NCBI RefSeq assembly: GCF_017875735.1
Contig: NZ_JAGGMZ010000001.1
Coordinates: 2,852,001-2,916,000 of the forward strand
Reading direction: 5' to 3'
DNA length: 64,000 bases
Source of the DNA: Arthrobacter sp. CAN_C5
GTDB taxonomy: Bacteria > Actinomycetota > Actinomycetes > Actinomycetales > Micrococcaceae
Part shown: positions 24,786 through 32,869 of the stretch, piece after piece
Position numbering within the stretch: the first letter of the stretch is position 1
Layout of the letters: each line of letters begins with the position of its first letter
The notes under the pieces: generated by a model
Told to the model about the DNA's origin: nothing
Seen by the model: the letters and a program-made list of their open reading frames with translations, nothing else
The model's database searches: none
Translations under genes and position numbers: made by a program

Positions 24786-25328
24786 ATGACCCGCGTTACC
24801 GTCCACACTCCCGAAACCGCTCCCAAGGAAAGCAGCAACGAACTCGCTGCTCTGGGAAAACAGTTCGGGAAAGTCCTGAACATTCACGGCGCCATGGCCC
24901 ACTCCCCCGTTGTCCTGCAGTCCTACGTCGCCCTCCAGCAGGTCATCGGCGACTACGGTACCTTCGACCCACGCACCAGAGAAGCCATTGCTCTGGTAGT
25001 CGGCAACGTCGACGAATGCACCTACTGCCAGTCCGCACACACCATGGGCGCCAAAGCCGCCGGGCTCACCGAGGACCAGACCATCGCCATCCGCAACGGC
25101 AATATCGACTTCGACGACAAACTCTCAACCCTGCTGGAACTAACCCGGCAGGCCACAGCAAACAAAGGGTCGGTCAAGGACGCAGACTGGCAAACCGCCC
25201 TCGACGCCGGATGGACAGACACCGAACTCACCGAACTCTCCACCCACGTGGCCCTGAACCTGTTCACCAACTACTTCAACCACCTCGTCGACACCGACCT
25301 CGACATCCCAGCCGCACCAAGCCTCTAA
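24786..25328 (+). CDS. Carboxymuconolactone decarboxylase/AhpD-like protein
   Basis: The 180-residue helical protein carries the AhpD-type motif DECTYCQSAH: Cys78, Cys81 and His85. AhpD proteins are peroxidase or disulfide reductases that take electrons from lipoamide or thioredoxin. It follows the Crp/Fnr gene by 105 bases in the same direction with no terminator visible between. A strong terminator lies just past its stop. Confidence 0.87.
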   Translation: MTRVTVHTPETAPKESSNELAALGKQFGKVLNIHGAMAHSPVVLQSYVALQQVIGDYGTFDPRTREAIALVVGNVDECTYCQSAHTMGAKAAGLTEDQTIAIRNGNIDFDDKLSTLLELTRQATANKGSVKDADWQTALDAGWTDTELTELSTHVALNLFTNYFNHLVDTDLDIPAAPSL

Positions 25329-25341
25329 CTCCCCACAAACC

Positions 25342-25381
25342 CATGTAGACCCTGCCGCCCGTTCGCGACAGGGTCTACATG
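25342..25381. terminator. Bidirectional terminator between convergent genes
   Basis: A perfect 13-bp stem (25342-25354 with 25369-25381) and 14-base loop separates the AhpD-like gene from merR. The merR stop codon lies inside the right arm. Confidence 0.75.
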
Positions 25382-25782
25382 CCCTCCAACGGTGTAATGA
25401 TGTGGCAAACATTCGCGTCGAAACAATCACCAGGGTCAAGGCTCCGACTCGTCTCGATCATCTCGCTAAGCTCCGCGGACAAGGCCGCCAGTTCGCGTTG
25501 ACGAATCTGAACATCGACGAGTTTCTGTGCCAGGAGAGCACAAACGTGGGCGCACGGCACCTCACCTGCGTCACGTAGCCGCAGCGTGCTCGAAATCTCA
25601 GCCAACGTCAGTCCTGCTCCCTGAGCCGACCGGATGAACTGCAAACGACCCACCACCGCTGAATCGTAACTGCGGTAGCCGTTTGGTTCGCGGCGAGGAT
25701 CCGGCAGAAGACCCTCACGCTCATAGAACCGGATGGTCTGACTATCCACGCCCGCCAGCGCTCCAATTTCTCCAATCCGCAT
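25375..25782 (-). CDS. MerR-family metal/thiol-responsive regulator
   Basis: The 135-residue regulator has a MerR winged HTH (MRIGEIGALAGVDSQTIRFY at 1-20, GYRSYD at 35-40) and a long dimerisation helix. Cys77 begins that helix region (PCAHVCALL), and Cys81, Cys120 and Cys126 complete a set placed as in soft-metal sensors such as ZntR, CadR and MerR. It diverges from a thioredoxin-like/flavoprotein operon, with a perfect palindrome between them. The ligand (mercury, zinc, cadmium, copper or an electrophile) cannot be read from sequence alone. Confidence 0.85.
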   Translation of the reverse strand: MRIGEIGALAGVDSQTIRFYEREGLLPDPRREPNGYRSYDSAVVGRLQFIRSAQGAGLTLAEISSTLRLRDAGEVPCAHVCALLAQKLVDVQIRQRELAALSAELSEMIETSRSLDPGDCFDANVCHIITPLEGM

Positions 25783-25800
25783 GCCCTAGTCTAACCCTTG

Positions 25801-25822
25801 ACCTTCTAGTTGACTATAAGGT
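25801..25822 (+). promoter_or_regulatory. MerR-type operator and promoter
   Basis: ACCTT-C-TAGT-TG-ACTA-T-AAGGT is a perfect dyad (only the two centre and two symmetric positions unmatched). A -35 TTGACC lies at 25798-25803 and a TACCGT box at 25824-25829, a 20-bp spacer as expected for MerR activation by DNA untwisting. The predicted start falls at about 25836, the ATG itself, suggesting a leaderless message. Confidence 0.7.
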
Positions 25823-25835
25823 TTACCGTTGGAGC

Positions 25836-26165
25836 ATGAAGATCATCCTGCAGTATTTCGATGGCTGCCCCAACTGGACCCTCGCCCACGAACGACTCGT
25901 CACGTTGACTGGAGAACGCACCGACATCGTCCTCTCACTCCAAAAAATCGAAACCGCCGACGACGCCGCACGCGCTGGCTTCCACGGGTCGCCAAGCATC
26001 CGGATCAACGACATCGACGTTTTTGCCGCCCCTGGCGCACCAGTCGGACTGGCCTGCCGTCGATACCTCACCCCAGACGGACCAGCCGGCGCCCCAACCA
26101 TCGACCAGCTCAGAGCAGCGCTACCACCGGCAACGGCTCAACTTTCAGACCAGAAAGAGGTGTGA
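25836..26165 (+). CDS. Thioredoxin-like protein of MerR operon
   Basis: The 109-residue thioredoxin-fold protein starts MKIILQYFDGCPNW, with a single N-terminal Cys11 where CxxC is usual, and a second Cys at about 74 (GLACRRY). Close relatives are annotated simply as thioredoxin family or DsbA-like. A GGAG lies only one base before the ATG, too near to act as a ribosome site, so leaderless translation is likely. It stops 1 base before the flavoprotein ATG. Confidence 0.75.
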   Translation: MKIILQYFDGCPNWTLAHERLVTLTGERTDIVLSLQKIETADDAARAGFHGSPSIRINDIDVFAAPGAPVGLACRRYLTPDGPAGAPTIDQLRAALPPATAQLSDQKEV

Positions 26166-26166
26166 G

Positions 26167-27519
26167 ATGACTACTGATGTTGACCTTCTGGTCATTGGTG
26201 CCGGGATGGCTGGAATCGCCGCCGCGACCAAATGCGCGTCGAATGGGTGGAATGTTGCAATCGTGGATTCCCGTCCCTACGGCGGTACCTGTGCCCTGCG
26301 CGGATGCGATCCCAAAAAAATCCTCAGGCGTGGCGCCGAGGTAATAGAGGCTGCCCGGCTCATGAGCGGTAAAGGGGTGGACCCCGGAACCATGTCCATC
26401 AACTGGCAGGAACTGATGGAACACAAACACGGCTTCACCCACCCGATCCCCGAGACCATGGAGGAAAACCTCCACTCTGCTGGGGTGCAGACCCTCCACG
26501 GGACCGCCGCCTTCACCGCCCCGACACGAATCGACGTCGCCGGAGCATCGTACGAAGCGGGGAAAATTCTTGTGGCCACCGGAGCCGCACCCCGGCCGTT
26601 GGTTTTCCCCGGGGCAGAACATCTCATAGACAGTACGAACTTTCTCAACCTTCAGCGGCTGCCGCCCCGGATCGTTTTCGTCGGGGGAGGTTTCATCTCC
26701 TTCGAATTCGCTCATATCGCCGCCCGAGCCGGAAGCTCCACCCTCATCCTTGATCGCGGCTCCCGGCCACTGAAGAACTTCGATCCGGACCTCGTTGACC
26801 TACTCATAGCGCGGGGCACAGAATCAGGTGTCACCGTTCAGCGCAACACGACCATTACAGGCGTCGTCAGGTCAGACAACGGATTCCACATACACCTCAA
26901 TCAAAGTGGCAAGTCATCAACAATTGAAGCCGACATCGTCGTTCACGGCGCGGGCCGAGTCCCAGACCTATCCCGGCTAAACCTCGAAGCAGGAAACGTC
27001 GCCTATGGGCCCGAAGGAGTCCAGGTTGCCGGCCATCTCCAGAGCACCACCAATCCCGCCGTCTACGCAGCCGGCGATTCAGCTGACACCCCAGGTATGC
27101 CGCTGACCCCGGTCGCAGTGTTTGAAGCAAAAGTTGCAGCATCCAACATGCTCCAATCGAGCACCATGATCCCGGACTACACCGCCATCCCGACGACAGT
27201 CTTCACCATTCCCGAGCTGGTCCGCCTCGGCATACTCGAACACGCAGCTAAGGACAATGGTCTGGACATAGACGTCCGCTACACCGATACCAGCCGCTGG
27301 TACACGAACTACCGCATAGGGGAAACCAGCGGAGCATCGAAAATCCTGATCGACAAGTCAACCGATCAGATCGTCGGCGCGCATCTCTTCGGCACCGGAT
27401 ACGCCGAACTAGCCAACACCATCAGCGTGGCCATGAAACACGGCCTCACCACCCGCCAGCTGAAATCGACAACAGCGACCTACCCGTCGGTCGGGTCAGA
27501 TTTAGGCTCGATCCTCTAG
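26167..27519 (+). CDS. NAD(P)/FAD-dependent disulfide oxidoreductase, mercuric-reductase-like
   Basis: The 450-residue flavoprotein has an FAD Rossmann motif (VIGAGMAGIAAA), a redox-active GGTCALRGCDPKK with Cys42 and Cys47 (CxxxxC), a second Rossmann for NAD(P)H (IVFVGGGFISFEFAHIA), and GDSADT for the FAD ribityl. It resembles dihydrolipoamide dehydrogenase/MerA. The C-terminal HPT..E base motif is replaced (TYPSVGSD), so the interface His is missing and the terminal CC pair of MerA is absent. It may reduce a disulfide, quinone or metal ion other than Hg(II). It is co-transcribed with the thioredoxin-like gene. Confidence 0.85.
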   Translation: MTTDVDLLVIGAGMAGIAAATKCASNGWNVAIVDSRPYGGTCALRGCDPKKILRRGAEVIEAARLMSGKGVDPGTMSINWQELMEHKHGFTHPIPETMEENLHSAGVQTLHGTAAFTAPTRIDVAGASYEAGKILVATGAAPRPLVFPGAEHLIDSTNFLNLQRLPPRIVFVGGGFISFEFAHIAARAGSSTLILDRGSRPLKNFDPDLVDLLIARGTESGVTVQRNTTITGVVRSDNGFHIHLNQSGKSSTIEADIVVHGAGRVPDLSRLNLEAGNVAYGPEGVQVAGHLQSTTNPAVYAAGDSADTPGMPLTPVAVFEAKVAASNMLQSSTMIPDYTAIPTTVFTIPELVRLGILEHAAKDNGLDIDVRYTDTSRWYTNYRIGETSGASKILIDKSTDQIVGAHLFGTGYAELANTISVAMKHGLTTRQLKSTTATYPSVGSDLGSIL

Positions 27520-27530
27520 GCGCCCGAAAT

Positions 27531-27558
27531 AGCTATGCAGGCAACACCAGGCATAGCT
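27531..27558. terminator. Hairpin between convergent genes
   Basis: An AGCTATGC/GCATAGCT stem (27531-27538 and 27551-27558) separates the flavoprotein from the reductase on the opposite strand. No T tract follows. Confidence 0.5.
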
Positions 27559-27565
27559 GTTGAAG

Positions 27566-28303
27566 CTACCGGTATTCCGGGTTCGCCTCCAGACCAAACC
27601 TGTCGCCTTTCTTCCACGCCTCAGGCATGTTCCCCTCAGCCGGTATGCCTCCAACCATTTTCAAGATGCGAGCCATATGAAGCAGGTTCCACGTCATGAA
27701 GGCGGTGTTGCGATTGGTGAAATCATTCTCAGGGCCGCCCGATCCTTCGTCCAGATAGCTCGGACCCGGTCCCGCTTCTCCGATCCATCCAGCGTCCGCC
27801 GCCGGAGGAATGGTCATCCCGATGTGCTGGAGGCTATAGAGAATGTTCATCGCGCAGTGCTTGACGCCGTCCTCGTTCCCCGTCAACAAAGCACCACCCA
27901 CCTTCCCGTAATAGACGTACTGTCCGCGGGAGTTCGTTATCCCCGACATCGCGTAAAGACGTTCAATGATCTGTTTCATCACCGAGCTGTTGTCTCCAAG
28001 CCAGATTGGGCCCGCAAGCACCAGAATGTCTGCCTGTTCAATTTTCTCGAAAATGGTCGGCCAGGCGTCTTCGTCCCAACCGTGATCTCTCATATCTGGG
28101 TACACACCCGTCGCCACCGGAAGATCAATCGGCCGCACAATATCCACATGAACACCCTTCGACCGCATCAAATCGGCACTCAGGCCGATCAACCCGGACG
28201 TGTGGCTCAACTCGGGAGTACGCTTTAAAGTGCAGTTGAGGAACATTGCCCTCAGACCAGTGAACTCATCGTCACCGCTCACGGACTTCACACTATCGGC
28301 CAT
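27566..28303 (-). CDS. Flavodoxin-like NAD(P)H:FMN oxidoreductase
   Basis: The 245-residue protein has a flavodoxin fold: an FMN phosphate-binding start MFLNCTLKR, the middle GPIWLGDNSSVMKQ loop typical of NADPH-dependent FMN reductases/WrbA relatives, and YVYYGKVGGALLTGNEDG. Such enzymes reduce quinones, azo compounds or chromate. It is convergent with the MerR operon and has no obvious island motif upstream, so it may be independently controlled. Confidence 0.85.
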   Translation of the reverse strand: MADSVKSVSGDDEFTGLRAMFLNCTLKRTPELSHTSGLIGLSADLMRSKGVHVDIVRPIDLPVATGVYPDMRDHGWDEDAWPTIFEKIEQADILVLAGPIWLGDNSSVMKQIIERLYAMSGITNSRGQYVYYGKVGGALLTGNEDGVKHCAMNILYSLQHIGMTIPPAADAGWIGEAGPGPSYLDEGSGGPENDFTNRNTAFMTWNLLHMARILKMVGGIPAEGNMPEAWKKGDRFGLEANPEYR

Positions 28304-28953
28304 CTAAAAGGTGCTCCTATCTGGGAAACATAAACCCACAGATCGTTCAGCAGTCCGGGGGTCGGTCGCCAATCCAGCTTGAACGAGTAGACACCACGAT
28401 AGGCCCATCGAAGTACCCACTATGTAATCCAGAGCACATACTCTACGACCACTTCGATCAGCTCGAGCCGGGGCAGTCCACATCTCTGATGCTTCGTGAA
28501 GAAAGCAGCTCTCAGAAGAGAGAGCGTAGCACGCCCCAGCGCTGAAGAAATACAGGCGGCGGCGCTCTTCTGGCGAGGCGGTGGCATGGCCGGATCTGGC
28601 AGGCAGTCGGGGAACCGGTGAGCTGGTCCAGCACCCGCAGCTGGTGGGAGCCAGGAAACACACCCGTGAACGGTCAGGGCAGTCTCATCACTACCCGGTC
28701 GTGGCGGTTCCAAGCTCAAGACGGCCCGGTCTCCCCCACCCTGGAATTCGATATCAGCTCAGATCCACCTGCTGACGGCTGGCGGCTCCGCCGGATCACG
28801 AGCGGTGAATGAGTGTCAGTGCTGCGCTCTAACGTAGGTGTGCCGGCGCCCTAGAGAGCTGGGGGGGGGCAACTTCTAGGACACCGGCCCTTGTTCCCTG
28901 CACCGCGGCGGGTGCACATCTCGATTCGTTACCCGTCGAGACCCCCAAAGCAA
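28304..28953. other. 650-bp intergenic region, possible degraded sequence
   Basis: No intact gene is supported. A plus-strand open frame near 28618-28812 (ending TLEFDISSDPPADGWRLRRI) looks protein-like in its last third but has no clear start or family. A run of nine G lies at 28861-28869. The region ends the accessory island just before the tRNA gene. Confidence 0.5.
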
Positions 28954-28991
28954 AGAACCCCTGATCCGCGTTTCCGCAGGCCAGGGGCTCT
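28954..28991 (-). terminator. Terminator downstream of tRNA(CAU)
   Basis: A 10-bp stem with one wobble pair (28954-28963 with 28982-28991) follows the tRNA 3' end on the minus strand, with T-rich sequence after it. Confidence 0.7.
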
Positions 28992-28997
28992 TTTCGG

Positions 28998-29071
28998 TAG
29001 GGCTGCTGGGGCTTGAACCCAGGACAAACGGATTATGAGTCCGCTGCTCTAACCAGCTGAGCTACAGCCCC
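28998..29071 (-). tRNA. tRNA with CAU anticodon (Met elongator or Ile2)
   Basis: The 74-nt minus-strand gene folds as a cloverleaf. The acceptor is GGGGCTG/CAGCCCT with a G-U first pair, the D arm is AGCTCAGCTGGTTAGAGC, the anticodon loop is CTCATAA (anticodon CAT) and the T arm is GGGTTCAAGCC. The CCA end is not encoded. Both elongator tRNA-Met and lysidine-modified tRNA-Ile2 carry CAU here; the sequence alone does not decide between them. Confidence 0.9.
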
Positions 29072-29144
29072 TTGCCGTGCGCTCGGGGCGCACTGTTCAT
29101 TCTAACGACACACCAGCCCTTGGCTAACCGCCGCTAGACCCTCG

Positions 29145-30341
29145 CTAGACCGCTTCGGCATCCAGCGAGTCACCGTAGTACAGGCCCTCGAACGTCGCGA
29201 GGGTGGCTGACAGCGAGTGCACGTCCACCATCGAGCGGCTCGCTTTGCCCATCCGGTCGAGGTCCTCCGGGGGCAGGCTCAGGAGCTGCGTGATGCGATC
29301 GGCGAGTTCGCCGCTGTCGTGCGGGGTGAACAGGTAGCCGTTGACCCCGTGGTCCACCAGGTGCGGCAACGCCATGGCGTTGGCCAACAGCACCGGGGTT
29401 GAGGCGGACATCGCCTCCAGAGTGACCAGCGACTGGAGTTCGGCGGTACCGGGCTGGCAGAAGATGGCTGCCCTGAGATACGCCTGCCGGAGCTCCTCGT
29501 CGGTAATCAGCCCGCGGAACACAACCCTTCCACCGAGGCCCAGCCGGGCCACCTGCGCCTGGAGAGCCGTCTTCACCTCGCCGCCGCCAACGATCTCGAG
29601 ATGGACATTGAGTGACGGCGGCGTCTTGGCTACCGCGTCGATCAACACGTCGACGTGCTTTTCCTCGGCAAGCCGCCCTACGAAGAGGACCGTCGGATAG
29701 TCCCGAGGTTCGATCGTTTCGCCGGGATTAAGCTCATAGGCCGCCGAGTCGATGCCGTTGGACAGCGGGACCACCTTGCGCAGGAACGCGTGCTCGTGCA
29801 TCGCCTTCGCAGCCAGGGGCGTCGGCGTCGTGACGACTGCCGCCTTGCCCATAACCTTGCCCATGTCCCGCCAGGAATTCCTGGCAACGATCTTCTTGAA
29901 CCACTCGGGGAAGGGCAGGAACGGATTGAGGTTCTCCGGCATAAAGTGGTTGGTGGCAACAACACGGATGCCGCGCTTCACCGCTTCGTAGAGGGTGTAC
30001 TCCCCCACCATGTAGTGGCACTGGATATGGACGACGTCGGGCTGGACCCGGTCGAACAGCATACTGATGTCCCGTTTGATTTCCCACGGGAGGCAGATTC
30101 GCCAGTAGTCGTGGGTGGGGACGGCGTGCGACTTCAGCCGGTGCACCGGCCACTCGCCGTCGGCCTCGGTGAAGCTCTTGCCGTTCTCGGTGTTGGGCGC
30201 CAGAACGTGGACGTTGTGGCCGCGCGAATACATTCCCTTCGCCAACCGGTAGCCGAACTGCGCTGCGCCATTGATGTTGGGCGGATACGTCTCGGCGGCA
30301 ATCAGGATCGTCAACGGTAATTTATCTGCCGGGTGGCTCAC
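29145..30341 (-). CDS. GT4-family glycosyltransferase
   Basis: This 398-residue glycosyltransferase has the GT-B fold. The N-terminal domain starts with the TYPPNINGAAQF glycine-rich acceptor loop, and the C-terminal domain has VLFVGRLAEEKHVDVLIDA and the retaining-enzyme motif SLVTLEAMSASTPV with the donor-site Glu. The acceptor-domain features resemble MgtA/Ag73-type lipid glycosyltransferases of Actinobacteria, which mannosylate or glucosylate diacylglycerol or inositides. The donor and acceptor cannot be fixed from sequence. It is preceded at 30399 by a DMT transporter in the same direction. Confidence 0.85.
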   Translation of the reverse strand: MSHPADKLPLTILIAAETYPPNINGAAQFGYRLAKGMYSRGHNVHVLAPNTENGKSFTEADGEWPVHRLKSHAVPTHDYWRICLPWEIKRDISMLFDRVQPDVVHIQCHYMVGEYTLYEAVKRGIRVVATNHFMPENLNPFLPFPEWFKKIVARNSWRDMGKVMGKAAVVTTPTPLAAKAMHEHAFLRKVVPLSNGIDSAAYELNPGETIEPRDYPTVLFVGRLAEEKHVDVLIDAVAKTPPSLNVHLEIVGGGEVKTALQAQVARLGLGGRVVFRGLITDEELRQAYLRAAIFCQPGTAELQSLVTLEAMSASTPVLLANAMALPHLVDHGVNGYLFTPHDSGELADRITQLLSLPPEDLDRMGKASRSMVDVHSLSATLATFEGLYYGDSLDAEAV

Positions 30342-30398
30342 GGTGGGTTCCTCGGTGGGTTACTGGCGGATGGGGCGGCTGGGCGGATTCTGCCTCAG

Positions 30399-31292
30399 CT
30401 AGCGCCGGCGTCGTAGTTCTTTTTGCCGCTGCACCACGTCGGGATGATGGCGGGACAGCGCAATGACCCCCACAATAGCAACCAATGCGGCCATCCCCAT
30501 GGCAATTGCGATGACTGATTGCACGTCGGGTTGCAGCTCACCAAGAATCACGATGCCGATTGCGATGCCGACGATCGGGTCGATCACGGTCAGCCCGGCG
30601 ATGACCAGGTCTGGTGGGCCGGTGGCATAGGCGCTCTGCACAAACCAGGACCCGAGCGCAGCAGCCACCGCGATGGCGATCAGCGTGTACGGCGGCACGT
30701 TGAGCAGGAAACGGCCATTGGGGTCCAGGAGGTGGGTGGCGATGATCTTCGTCAGTACCGCGACAAATCCGAAGAGAACTCCCGCTCCGAGGATGTAGGC
30801 GAAGGCACCCAGCCGCCGGCGGAACATCACCGCCAACGATCCAAACACGGCGACGGCGACGGCCAGCAGGAGCACCGTGAAGAGTTCCTGCTCAGGAAGT
30901 ACTGAATGGTTCTTTCGGGTGACATTGACGGCCAGCAGGACAAACACGGCACTGCCGCTGACGCAGGCCGCGATGGCTACGATGGTCGCCCGGTTGAGCC
31001 TGATGCCCTGGTCCTTGGAATTGACGACGGTGGTGATCACCAGCGCGATCGCGCCGATTGGTTGCACCACGGTGAGGCTTGCCATGCTGAGGGCAACCAC
31101 GTTCAGGGCCATCCCCATCACCAGCAGGATCAATCCCAGGACCCAGCGTGGGTTGCGCAGTAGCCGGACGAATCCCTTGGAGTTCAGGGACAGACCACCC
31201 GTGTTGGAGCGCACCGCGCTCCCCTGGCGCTGCGCCCCCACGGCGAGGAAACAGGCCCCGATCAGGGCGAGGAGAACGGCTAGCCAGACCAT
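30399..31292 (-). CDS. DMT-superfamily transporter
   Basis: The 297-residue protein has about nine to ten hydrophobic helices in two EamA-like halves, with a short cytoplasmic loop after helix 2 (SNTGGLSLNSKGFVRLLRNP). Its pattern resembles the NIPA/DMT proteins, often annotated as magnesium or small-metabolite transporters. The substrate is unknown. The last nine residues are highly basic (QKELRRRR). Confidence 0.8.
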   Translation of the reverse strand: MVWLAVLLALIGACFLAVGAQRQGSAVRSNTGGLSLNSKGFVRLLRNPRWVLGLILLVMGMALNVVALSMASLTVVQPIGAIALVITTVVNSKDQGIRLNRATIVAIAACVSGSAVFVLLAVNVTRKNHSVLPEQELFTVLLLAVAVAVFGSLAVMFRRRLGAFAYILGAGVLFGFVAVLTKIIATHLLDPNGRFLLNVPPYTLIAIAVAAALGSWFVQSAYATGPPDLVIAGLTVIDPIVGIAIGIVILGELQPDVQSVIAIAMGMAALVAIVGVIALSRHHPDVVQRQKELRRRR

Positions 31293-31343
31293 GCGCCAAC
31301 TTTCACGCGGGAGAGGATCGCGTTAACCGGCGTGCTGCGATAA

Positions 31344-32009
31344 CTACTGGGTGGCATCAGCCGCACCAGCTCGGGAGGATCCTGCGGATCTACCCTCCGA
31401 GCGATACTTGCGGTGCGCTGCGGTGAAGTACCCGAAAAACGCGATGAGATGCCCTACGCACCCCAGGAAAAGCAGGACATGGGCTGTCACGATCAGCCAG
31501 TCCAGGTCGAAGCCCGGCACCCGATGGAGCAACAGCATCGGCGAGCCGATCAGCAGCAGTGCGGTGCGGATTTTTCCGACGTTGGTGACCGGAAGGTGAA
31601 GGGGACCCCGGAACAGGATCAACGCGTTCAGGATCAGGATGGCATCGGGGATTACGATGGCCCAGACCAGCCAGGCGGGTGCTATCCCGTCGACCACGAA
31701 GGTGACCGCAATAACGATCAGGGCGGTCCGGTCGGCAATCGGATCGAGCCACTTTCCCACTGTCGACACCTGGTCGAAGCGGCGGGCGATGTACCCGTCG
31801 ATCCAGTCGGTCGAGCCAAGGATGACGAGGGTGATCACCGCGAGGGCATCTTCGTTCTGCACAATGAAGTAGACGAATAGCGGAACCCCCAGGAACCGGA
31901 CTACCGTCACAACGTTGGGCAGTGTCCAGAAGGTGGTCAGTTCGTTGTTTTCGTGCCCCGGTCTGGCCCCGGCCCCAATAAGTCTGATCACTATCCCCTC
32001 CACCTCCAT
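31344..32009 (-). CDS. CDP-alcohol phosphatidyltransferase
   Basis: The 221-residue membrane enzyme has the family signature DWIDGYIARRFDQVSTVGKW and then LDPIADR, matching D..DG..AR...G...D...D, which binds CDP and metal. About six helices are seen. The enzyme transfers phosphatidyl to an alcohol such as glycerol-3-phosphate or inositol-phosphate; length and context do not decide the acceptor. ATG 32009 is chosen; upstream sequence in the same frame is unlike the family. Confidence 0.85.
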   Translation of the reverse strand: MEVEGIVIRLIGAGARPGHENNELTTFWTLPNVVTVVRFLGVPLFVYFIVQNEDALAVITLVILGSTDWIDGYIARRFDQVSTVGKWLDPIADRTALIVIAVTFVVDGIAPAWLVWAIVIPDAILILNALILFRGPLHLPVTNVGKIRTALLLIGSPMLLLHRVPGFDLDWLIVTAHVLLFLGCVGHLIAFFGYFTAAHRKYRSEGRSAGSSRAGAADATQ

Positions 32010-32065
32010 TATGCAGGTAGAGGGGGCGTCCGGGACGCTTCGTCCGGGACGACGGCGAGTGCCGC

Positions 32066-32869
32066 CTAGCGGGAGACCAGTTTCCTCACCATGACGACAA
32101 TCGCGGCCACCGAACCTGCCACGACTGAGAGCGGCTTCCAGCGATCGGCGAGGCTCACGTTGTGCGAAGGCTCGCTGTCGGTGGAGGTGCGTGCAGGTAC
32201 CAAGGAGCGCGCCTGCTCCGAGAGGCGGCCTGCCCCGGTCTTGGCCGAAGCCTTGGTGCGGTTCCACAGCGACTTGAAATCGAGGCCGCGCCCCAGATCG
32301 TCGCGCAGGTCGGCCATGTGGTCACGGCGGGTGCCGGAGCGGCGACGCAGCTCGCCGTACGACGGCGTTGGCTCCTTGGGCTTGCTGTCCTCGGGCTTGT
32401 CGTCGGCCTTTTCTTCTTTGGGCTTCTTGACGTCGAGGGTTGCGGGATCGAAGCTCCGACCCTCACGCAGCACACCGATGTCGTAGCGAACGCCACGGAT
32501 GGCGTCCTCGGGCAGCAACGGCAGTGCCTTCTTGAATCGGGAGACACCTATCAGTGCGGCAATGACCACGACGACCAGGAACAGTCCTGCAACCAGCAGT
32601 GCGGCCAGCCAGCCGTCCATGATGGTGGAAAGGCCCAGGATCGCTGCGGCGATCAGAGCGACGGAGAGGAAGGCGAGGAAAAGTACTGCCACCGCGAGGA
32701 ACGCGGCGGCGATCCCGGCCTTGACGCCCTTCTGCTTCATCTGCTCGAGCGCCATCGAGAATTCGTCGCCGAACTGTCGTGGTGTCAGCCTGGCCAGAAG
32801 CTTGATCAGCCCAAAGACCGATGGCTTGTTTGAAGTTGCCGTGCCTCGTGCGCTAGCGGAGCTATCCAT
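32066..32869 (-). CDS. Phage-holin-like (Act-HolX) membrane protein
   Basis: The 267-residue protein starts at ATG 32869. It has a soluble N-terminus, a hairpin of two long hydrophobic helices (about 60-85 and 90-120) and a long charged, Lys/Pro/Glu-rich C-terminal region ending in a further hydrophobic helix (about 243-262). This architecture matches 'actinobacterial holin-X/phage holin family' proteins, which are common chromosomal genes of unknown function rather than phage lysis genes. Confidence 0.7.
   Translation of the reverse strand: MDSSASARGTATSNKPSVFGLIKLLARLTPRQFGDEFSMALEQMKQKGVKAGIAAAFLAVAVLFLAFLSVALIAAAILGLSTIMDGWLAALLVAGLFLVVVVIAALIGVSRFKKALPLLPEDAIRGVRYDIGVLREGRSFDPATLDVKKPKEEKADDKPEDSKPKEPTPSYGELRRRSGTRRDHMADLRDDLGRGLDFKSLWNRTKASAKTGAGRLSEQARSLVPARTSTDSEPSHNVSLADRWKPLSVVAGSVAAIVVMVRKLVSR

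Noticed and set aside
24302..25348. 348-codon plus-strand frame over the Crp/Fnr and AhpD-like genes
   Set aside because: Very Arg/His/Pro-rich, overlaps two recognisable genes in another frame.
25375..27519. Mercury resistance (mer) operon
   Set aside because: MerR-like regulator and MerA-like flavoprotein, but no MerA C-terminal Cys pair, no merT/merP and no merB.
32066..32869. Prophage lysis cassette
   Set aside because: Only a holin-like chromosomal family; no endolysin or other phage genes around it.
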